A stretch of DNA of 64,000 nt from Megalobrama amblycephala (taxonomy: Eukaryota; Chordata; Actinopteri; Cypriniformes; Xenocyprididae), in NCBI RefSeq assembly GCF_018812025.1, contig NC_063049.1:39054345-39118344 (forward strand), given 5' to 3'. The notes under the pieces are model-generated. The model saw only the letters and a program-made list of their open reading frames with translations. It did no database searches and was not told the DNA's origin. Position 1 is the first letter of the stretch. Each line of letters starts with the position of its first letter. This document shows, piece by piece, positions 56,739 through 64,000 of the stretch. The position numbers and the translations under genes are program-made.

Positions 56739-57785
56739 AGGGGACCTATTATGCAAAATTCACTTTTACATGGTGTTTGAACATAAATCTGTCGGCAGTG
56801 TGTACACAACCACCCTATAATGGTAAAAATCCACCCACTGCTCTTTTTTTAATTCCCAAAAATCATAAGCAGTGTCTCAGAAGAAGTGTTTGCAGATAGT
56901 AGCTTTTGTGACATCACAAATACTTAGGTCCCGCCCACGACTGCTGACGGATAGAGATGATCATCAAAACCAAACAGATGTTTCGTTAGTTTTTGGCAGA
57001 GTATCCAAGGCATGAGTTGTAAAGTCTCCATCCTCTTCTGGAAAGAGGGATGGGGAGCAGCAGTTCATTTGCATTTAAAGGGTTAGTTCACCCAAAAATG
57101 GAAATTCTGTCATTAATTACTCACTCTCATGTCGTTCCACACCTGTAAGACCTTCGTTATGAAGCGACGAGAATACAAAAACAAAATAACGACTTTATTC
57201 AACAATATCTAGTCCCCCCCATTGGTGAACCATTGAAATTTTGAAATACTTATGATGTAACGAAGCCTCGTTTACTGAAATCACGTGACTTTGGCAGTTT
57301 GATACGCACTCCGAACCACTGATTCGAAACAAAAGATTCGTAAAGCATTTGTTTGACGCACAAATGTATTCTCGTCACTTCATAACATTAAGGTTGAACC
57401 ACTGTAGTCACATGAACTGTTTTAAATATGTCTTTAGCAGCTTTCTGGGCATCTGAAAGTATTAATTGTCTTGCTGGCAATGCAGGTCTCACTGAGCCAT
57501 CTGGTTTTATCAAAAATATCTTAATTTGTGTTCCGAAGACTTACAGGTGTGGAATGACATGAGGGTGAGTAATTAATGACAGAATTTTCATTTTTGGGTG
57601 AACTGACCCTTTAAAGATACATGCACGAAAACAGCATGTTTTTCCTTCCACTCAAAAATAGGTATTTACAACATGGTATAATAAATGATCTGTGAGGTAT
57701 TTTGAGCTGAAACTTTCACAGATACATTCTAGGAACACCTGAGACTTATATTACATCTTGTAAAAAGGGGCATAAAAGGTCCCCT
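56739..57785 (+). mobile_element. TTAA element (GACCTATTATG family), copy 2, hosting a fold-back element
   Basis: Bounded by TTAA at 56735-56738 and 57786-57789. The ends AGGGGACCTATTATGC and GCATAAAAGGTCCCCT are inverted repeats with one mismatch. The fold-back element 57079-57610 interrupts it at a TTAA after GTTCATTTGCAT; host sequence resumes with AGATACATGCACG. Copy 1 at 43375 shows a comparable uninterrupted region (CAGCTCATTTGCATAAAGGG). Confidence 0.88.
57079..57610. mobile_element. full-length TTAA fold-back element, nested
   Basis: 532 bp between TTAA at 57075-57078 and 57611-57614. Ends AGGGTTAGTTCACCC and GGGTGAACTGACCCT. Contains the uninterrupted phrase CATAACATTAAGGTTGAACC at 57381-57400, the empty counterpart of the insertion at 59764-60843. 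Non-coding. Confidence 0.9.
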
Positions 57786-57789
57786 TTAA

Positions 57790-58960
57790 AACGTTCTGTT
57801 TTTGTGACAGAACCTCTCATAGTCAAACCTGTCTATATAAAATCACATCACTGTCTGCTGTAAATTCAGTAGCCATTATGTTTTAAAAGGGCTAGCAACT
57901 GCGACTGATGACATTGATCTGTTAATGCATTGAGCAAAGCTGAACGTCAGAGCTTATTTGCAGGGTAGTCTTGCAGAGACGTACAAAATGAGGCTTAAAT
58001 CAAGCTAAAAGCCCAAAAGACAAGTTTTTGTGATTCTGGAATGAGAACAGTGCTAAAATGCTGTAAATTGGAATGTAATTTGCATGACTGTAAATCTTAA
58101 TGGGATAAATTCTATATCAAAAAGCTTTCATGCTGACATTGCATGTTGTCTTCGAGGTAAAAGGGGGAAATTGCCATAAAGTGGGACTGACAAATGCACA
58201 ATATTAATAACAGTGAATAATCGCTCCCCTCCACACCTAGAGGATCCTTTCAGAAAAGACACTTTGACGATATTCTGCTCATTATAAGAGTCAGAATCAG
58301 AAAGAGCACATCCCTTGAGACAGAGATTTAACCTCTCAGGAGATAACAAAATTGGCTCATTTGTACACAAAGAATAATGCCGTCTAGGCAAGAAGGATGT
58401 CAGGATGCATGCTGTGTTCACTATTAACAAGTAAATGCAACACTCAGGGCCATAACACATCCGATCCACACAAATAAGATGTTGCTTTTGCTCCCATAAT
58501 CTAATAACACCCTTTCTGAATTACCTAATTAAGATTTTATACATGGAGAAAAGAAGTGAAAAAACAAGTAAAGTGCCTGTTCATCCTGTTAACCTTATTA
58601 CCACTTCAGGTTTGTTTGTTTTGCGCAGATTTCATCAGTGTGCTCAGACTAGCGTCTGTTCTCAAATAAAGCAATAGGCCACGTGAGGCTGTCCGTTACA
58701 GTGATTTTACCATATGTAATCCGTAAAACGGCACTAAAGGGGCAACAGCACTAGGATAAAAAACAACAATGATCAATAAAAAGTTAAATGTTGATACTTA
58801 TAGGAACATAGGACTTTTTCTTTCCCATTGCAGCGATATTGTCCACTAGCGTGTAGCCGGTTCAGTAATGCTCGTCTGTTGGAGCCTACACCAAACAGCA
58901 TGATCTCTGATTACTCATCCAAAACCATCTGATATCACCAGAAATCATTCTGCAAAGACA
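57790..58960. other. unique sequence; candidate conserved block 57890-58560
   Basis: A long repeat-free stretch. The 57890-58560 part includes GGAATGTAATTTGCATGAC and CATTATAAGAGTCAGAATC blocks typical of non-coding conservation. The minus ORF 58128-58469 has no motif. At 58590-58760 the sequence stays unique. Confidence 0.35.
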
Positions 58961-59265
58961 GCTGGGCCATACAGATAATGGCAGCATTTAAGCCTAATTG
59001 TCTACTGTGTTTAGCAGATTTAAACACTGCTTTGCTTTCCACTATTCCCATTCTACCACCTCTCCATCCAATAACCTCGAACCAATCATTACTGACTAGA
59101 TCATATTCATTAGATCATAGGGATCGTATCATAGACATATATTTGTATTATTTTTCCATCCTGAGACCTACCTGTAATGTAATTTTTTTTGCACCAAAGC
59201 CATTTTTTCATGACTATTTTCCCCCTCAATTAAATTAGTATGATACATTAGAAGTAAATATAGTT
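58961..59265. other. unique sequence, no feature seen
   Basis: ORF 58978-59238 plus has no recognised motif. Ends at the next fold-back element. Confidence 0.4.
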
Positions 59266-59269
59266 TTAA

Positions 59270-61066
59270 AGGGTTAGTTCACCCAAAAATGAAATTTCTG
59301 TCATTAATTACTCACCCTCACGTCGTTCCACACCCGTAAGACCTTCGTTCATCTTCGGAACACAAATTAAGATATTGTTGATGAAATCCGAGGGTATCTA
59401 ATCAACACACAGGCAGCAACGTCATTGAAACTAGTAAAAATAGTCAATGTGACTACAGTGGTTCAACTTTAATATTATGAAAGGAAGAGAATACGTTTTG
59501 TGTGCAAAAACAAAACAAAAATAATGACTTTATTCAACAATTTGAACTGTTGTCATATGTAATGAACTTGTTTACGTCCGAAAGCCGACTCAGTATTGGC
59601 CGAAGCTAAACACGTGAGCAGCAGGATGCATGCATGTGATGCTGACACAGGATCCGGCCAATAATGAGCCGGCATTCGGACATAAACAAGGAAGCTTGCA
59701 CTGAATTTACTACATATGACAATGGTTCAAATTGTTGAATAAAGTTATTTTTGTTTCGTAACATTAAAGGGGGGGTATCACACAGTTTCTGCCAATCTCA
59801 TGTTAATCTTGAGTACATATAGAGTAACAATGCACCCTTCATATCTCCATGTCTTTAGTTTTATCATATTAATAAAAGAGTCTTTCCGAAAAAAGCCGCG
59901 CTCCTGGAGGCGTTCCTGCCGTCAGTGCCGTGGGCGGAGCTAAAGAGTCACGAGCGCGCGCAGCTTTTGTGTAGAGATCGTCTGCTGCTGCGACATCATT
60001 ATAAATAAAAAGGTATCAGAAACGTTCCTGTTGTTTACATTATATGAACTTGCGCGTTGCCAACAAAACATAGACATCTGATGCAGCTTTACTCAACACC
60101 CGCGATCTGCAAATCCAGCGTCGAACTGGGACTTGCTTACAAAGTATTCATCACCGAAATCCCAGGAACAAACAAACATACATGCACAACTCCATTGCTG
60201 CCCCGGAAAAACAAACTTCATCCACTGTTCCCTTGATGCTGGGTTCTTTGGGAAGCTGAAAAAGGTAATCTTTCCCTCACAACCAAAAACACACAGGAGC
60301 TACATCTCATTTCAGAGGCTGCATCCTCCGGAGGTCACATTTGAAGGCTGAATGCTTCATCAAGGATGTCATATTTAAGAAAAGTAACCGAAAAAAAATT
60401 GACTGAGATTCATTGTGAGGTGTAAAATACTGTAATTTCTTTCTAACGTTGCAATCTAACAGTTATTTTTTCTTAAATGAGACTGCCTCGATGATGTATG
60501 CAGCCTTCAAAGGGTGCAGCCCCTGAATTAGGACACAGCCATCGTTGAAAAATCTCTCGGCTTTCGTATCCCGACCGAAGCGTGTTGATGGGCGTGCTCT
60601 TGCTCTTGGTGATGTGTGTGTGGACGCTTATCAGGGAGAAGTGCCTATACATGGAATTCCGCTCTCTTTTGACGTCATACTTGAAAAAAACTCTCTGAAA
60701 CCCGGTCTGAAACCAGAAGTAGTGTGTTTGGCACAGAAATACGTCCAGCTCGTGTTTTAAAACTTTGGCCATGTTTAGAATGCAACTCTTTAACAGTGTA
60801 AATAAGTCAGAATGCATGAAATAGCATTACACCCCCCCTTTAAGGTTGAACCACTGTAGTCACGTTGACAATTCAACTATGTTTTTAACTACCTTTCTGG
60901 ACCTCAAAAGGTGACGTTGCTGCCCATGTGTGGATCAGATACCCTTGGATTTCATCAAAAATATCTTAATTTGTGTTCCAAAGATGAAGGAAGGTCTTAC
61001 AGGTGTGGAACGACATGAGGGTGAGTAATTAATGACAGAAATTTCATTTTTGGGTGAACTAAAGCT
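59270..61066. mobile_element. fold-back element interrupted by a TTAA element
   Basis: TTAA at 59266-59269 and 61067-61070. The left end AGGGTTAGTTCACCCAAAA and right end TTTTTGGGTGAACTAAAGCT match the 57079 element. The left arm extends to 59763 and the right arm resumes at 60844 with GGTTGAACCACTGTAGTCAC. Confidence 0.88.
59768..60839 (+). mobile_element. TTAA element with AGGGGGGGT/ACCCCCCCT ends, nested
   Basis: 1,072 bp between TTAA at 59764-59767 and 60840-60843. The left end AGGGGGGGTATCACACAG and the right end GCATTACACCCCCCCT are inverted at the G/C tract. The empty site is preserved at 57381-57400. Interior short ORFs (60133-60351 plus, 60473-60817 minus) lack transposase motifs. 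The style is piggyBac-like. Confidence 0.9.
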
Positions 61067-61070
61067 TTAA

Positions 61071-61395
61071 CTGCCCCATCCTTCAGGAACAGCCTCTTTG
61101 TAAAACCTAAATAAATACAAAACCATTTAATATAAAATAATTTTTTTTTTTTAATTTATACATTAAATTTCTTTCTTTCTCTGGAAAGTTTTGAGTTCTG
61201 AAAGACACAGTATCACCATACAAAGTCCAAACAACTATATTAGCTATATTCCATGTCTTCTGAAGTCTTATGATAGCTTCAACTAAAAATACATTTAAAT
61301 TAACACTAAAATCCTTTTGAAATAAAGAATAAAAAAACAAAATAAAATAAAAATAAATATTACATGAAAAAACTTACACTTAGCATTCAAAATTA
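61071..61395. other. AT-rich sequence with a fold-back interior fragment
   Basis: The phrase CATGTCTTCTGAAGTCTTATG (about 61252) resembles fold-back loop sequence. Ends are not identifiable. Confidence 0.4.
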
Positions 61396-61399
61396 GATA

Positions 61400-62147
61400 A
61401 GAATAAGATTTACTTACCCTCAAGCCATCTTAGGTCTATATGACTTTCTTCTTTCAGATGAACACAGTCAGAGTCATATTAATAAACACCATGATGCATC
61501 CAGGCTTTATAATGGCAGTGAATGGGACCAACAAGTATGAAGCTCAAAAAAGTGCATCCATCCATCCATCCATCCAATATAAACGTACTCCACACAGCTC
61601 CACGAGGTTAATAAAGGCCTTCTGAAGTGAAGCGATGAGTTTGTGTAAGAAAAATATCCTTAAGTTATTAAGTGAAATATCTAGCTTCCGCCAGACCGCC
61701 TTCTATATTCAACTTATGAAGAAAGTGTAACGCCTCTCACAGTTCAAAACGCTTACGCTATGTCCTACACCTTCCTTATTCAACTTACGAAACAAGCGTA
61801 ACTGACGTTGCATCAGCTAACGCTTTTTTGTAAGTTGAATAAGGAAGGCGGTCTAGCAGAAGCTAGATATTTTACTTAACTTGTTAATAAGGATATTTTT
61901 CTTACACAAAAGCATCGCTTTGCTTCAGAAGGCCTTTATTAACCCCCTGTAGCTGTGTGGAATATGTTAATGATGGATGGATGCACTTTCTTGAGTTTCA
62001 TACTCGTTGGTCCTGTTTACTGCCATTATAAAGCTTGGATGCATCAGGATATGTATTAATATAACTCTGATTGTGTTCATCTGAAACAAGAAAGTCGTAT
62101 ACACCTAGGATGGCTTGGTAATTTTCATTTTAAAGTGAACTAGTCCT
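61400..62147. mobile_element. near full-length fold-back element
   Basis: The left arm starts at about 61400 (ATTTACTTACCCTCAAGCC; the outer ~30 bp are degraded). The right arm ends AAAGTGAACTAGTCCT with TTAA at 62148-62151. Strong arm pairing: ATCTAGCTTCCGCCAGACCG against CGGTCTAGCAGAAGCTAGAT, and TTCCTTATTCAACTTACG against TGTAAGTTGAATAAGGAA. The (CATC)n patch sits in the left arm. Non-coding. Confidence 0.85.
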
Positions 62148-62151
62148 TTAA

Positions 62152-62320
62152 TGGATGTGGTCACAACTGTTGTTGTTTGGAAAAAAGCTGAAGATTCTTC
62201 AAAAACTTCTACTTTTATGTTCCACTGAAAAAAATAACAGCATTCAAGTTTGGAAAGTCTTGAGGGTGAGTAAATAATGGCAAAATTGTCATTTTGGTGT
62301 GACCTGTACCTTTACGTTCC
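62152..62320 (-). mobile_element. right-half fold-back fragment
   Basis: AAGTTTGGAAAGTCTTGAGG, GTGAGTAAATAATGGCAAAA and GTGTGACCTGTACCTTTA, a degraded family end, directly abutting the element on its left. Confidence 0.55.
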
Positions 62321-62324
62321 CTCT

Positions 62325-62720
62325 AGATGGTATCAATTGTAAAACTCTGTCCCTGTGATTATATGTTGTGAGTGGCCGCTGGCAGTTGGCACAAACGCTC
62401 TGCTTTCACTGCTTTGCTTTGCTCCGCTATAGGTGCTGTAATTGGATAAGAGGGAAGAAAGATTAATGGCTCAGTCCCCAGTCCATCAGCCAATCCCGTT
62501 AAATGCAGCAGGCCACAGAATGGCGCAGTGTAGGAGCTCTCGGCTCCAAATCGCCAACAAGTGACACGTCCTCCTGGCACCTTCTCCACACACACTGCCA
62601 CTCTCCTGAGCATCTGCCAGCAGCCTCTCAGCTCCTCATCCTCCCTCTCTTCCTCTGGTAATCAAACTCTGTCAATTGGATTTCCTCTCAAGCTCATGAT
62701 CTTTGTGAGGTGTCTGTCCG
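62325..62720. other. unique block, candidate conserved non-coding element
   Basis: Includes GTGCTGTAATTGGATAAGAG and CCAGTCCATCAGCCAATCCC; repeat-free, balanced composition. The minus ORF 62359-62613 has no motif. Confidence 0.38.
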
Positions 62721-62816
62721 AATCTTTCTGACTCTAAATCAATAAATAGACAAAATAGAATATAAATAGGGAACATCAAACTAAAAAATGTATTAAAAGA
62801 TTTTGTATATTTTGTA

Positions 62817-64000
62817 CACTATATTGCCAAAAGTATTGGGACACCCCTCCAAATCATTGAGTTCAGGTGTTCCAATCACTTCCATGGCCAAAAGTGTATA
62901 AAATCAAGCACCTAGGCATGCAGACTGCTTCTACAAACATTTGTGAAAGAATGGGTCGCTCTCAGGAGCTCAGTGAATTCAAGTGTGGTACCATGATAGG
63001 TTGCCACTTGTGCAATAAGTCCATTCATGAAATTTCCTCACTGCTAAATATTCAACGTTCAACTGTTAGTGGTATCATAACAAAGTGGAAGCAATTGGGA
63101 ACAACAACAACTCAGCAACAAAGTGGTTGGCCACGTAAAATCACAGAGCGGGGTCAGCGCATGCTGAGGCACACAGTGCGCAGAAGTCGCCAACTTTCTG
63201 CAGAGTCAACAGCTACAGATCTCCAAACTTCATGTGGCCTTCAGATTAGCTCAAGAACAGTGCGTAGAGAGCTTCATGGAATGGGTTTCCATGGCCGAGC
63301 AGCTGGATCCAAGCCTTATATCACCAAGTTCAATGCAAAGCGTCGGATGCAGTGGTGTAAAGCACGCCGCCACTGGACTCTAGAGCAGTGGAGACGTGTT
63401 CTCTGGAGTGAAGAATCACGCTTCTCTGTCTGGCAATCCGATGGACGAGACTGGGTTTGGTGGTTGCCAGGCGAACGGTACTTGCCTGACTGCATTGTGC
63501 CAAGTGTAAAGTTTGGTGGAGGGGGGATCATGGTGTGGGGTTGTTTTTCAGGGGTTGGGCTTGGCCCCTTAGTTCCAGTGAAAGGAACACTTAATGCTTC
63601 AGCATACCAAGACATTTTGGACAATTTCATGCTCCCAATTTTGTGGAAACAGTTTGGGGATGGACCTTCCTGTTCCAACATGACTGCACACCAGTGCACA
63701 AAGCAAGGTCCATAAAGACATGGATGATCGAGTTTGGTGTGGAGGAACTTGACTGGCCTGCACAGAGTCCTGACCTCAACCCGATAGAACACCTTTGGGA
63801 TGAATTAGAGCGGAGACTGTGAGCCAGGCCTTCTCAACCAACATCACTGCCTGACCTCACAAATGCGCTTCTAGAAGAATGGTCAAAAATTCCTATAAAC
63901 ACACTCCTAAACCTTGTGGAAAGCCTTCACAGAAGAGTTGAAGCTGTTATAGCTGCAAAGGGTGGGCCAACTCCATATTAAACCCTACGGATTAAGAATG
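62817..64000 (+). mobile_element. Tc1-like transposon, right end beyond window, inactive
   Basis: The left end CACTATATTGCCAAAAGTAT follows TA (62815-62816). The transposase remnant fills the rest of the window; the right terminal repeat is not included. Confidence 0.9.
62951..63981 (+). pseudogene. Tc1-like DD34E transposase pseudogene
   Basis: ATG at 62951 opens [18 protein letters not shown], with a helix-turn-helix region (residues ~10-55), a second DNA-binding part (~65-120) and a catalytic domain. The expected first Asp in the LWSDES-type motif is Glu here (LWSEES, residue ~154). A 1-base deletion near 63667 shifts the frame: the ORF ends at 63715, while the correct frame continues with [15 protein letters not shown] (second Asp) and SPDLNPIEHLW (Glu, 34 residues later). 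A TGA at 63820-63822, likely from a CpG transition in an Arg codon, breaks it again. The natural stop is at 63979-63981. Total length about 340 codons, normal for Tc1. Confidence 0.93.

Noticed and set aside
63316..63792. 158-codon minus-strand ORF
   Set aside because: Antisense shadow of the Tc1-like transposase.

Overview
This 64 kb window is vertebrate nuclear DNA, almost certainly from a cyprinid fish (carp, goldfish or zebrafish type). The case rests on the density of teleost repeats: Tc1-like DD34E elements, many TTAA-flanked non-autonomous DNA transposons, fold-back elements with TTAGTTCACCC-type ends, long GATA/GACA tetranucleotide arrays, and an AT-rich background with isolated GC-rich islands. 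There are no operons, no bacterial gene spacing and no long protein-coding ORFs. I found no complete host gene, rRNA or tRNA. Most likely this is intronic or intergenic DNA, with a few possible exons on the minus strand (9452-9749, 14647-14790, and a CpG-rich first-exon candidate ending at 39710).

Layout. 0-6 kb: a tetranucleotide microsatellite, a TA-flanked TIR element, and a broken fold-back element that hosts a complete two-LTR non-autonomous retrotransposon (4050-5332; 5-bp TSD, tRNA-Phe primer site). 6-16 kb: mainly unique sequence with conserved-looking blocks, a long (TA)n tract, and a fold-back element inserted in a TIR element (12.2-13.2 kb). 16-30 kb: dense non-autonomous DNA elements, an AT-rich degenerate tandem region, a TAGGGCCC element with a 6-bp TSD (26.2-27.3 kb) and a 1.6 kb inverted-repeat structure (27.4-29.0 kb). 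31.1-34.0 kb: a tandem array of about 14 units of about 205 bp carrying (AAT)n, opening with a hairpin. 34-44 kb: more TTAA and TA elements, a CpG-rich island, a LINE-type 3' tail and two TTAA elements only 31 bp apart. 44.7-46.2 kb: a complete but dead Tc1-like element. 46.3-51.1 kb: TTAA elements carrying exon-like ORFs, one nested in a larger TIR element. 52.1-53.4 kb: a 1.3 kb GATA/GACA array. 54-62 kb: several nested TTAA insertions. 62.8-64.0 kb: a second dead Tc1-like element running off the window.

How it fits together. The main story is transposon nesting. At least six short elements sit in TTAA sites. In two cases the uninterrupted target sequence survives in another copy of the host element in this window, so the duplication can be read directly. 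Two unrelated TTAA families used the same TTAA in the same host family. Several TTAA elements contain short ORFs that start at an ATG and end at a consensus splice donor, so they could act as mobile first exons. Between the repeats lie unique blocks of 200-600 bp that look like conserved non-coding elements of a developmental-gene neighbourhood; this is judged by composition only. I see no convincing undescribed system; the most unusual material is the exon-bearing TTAA elements and their shared subterminal sequence.
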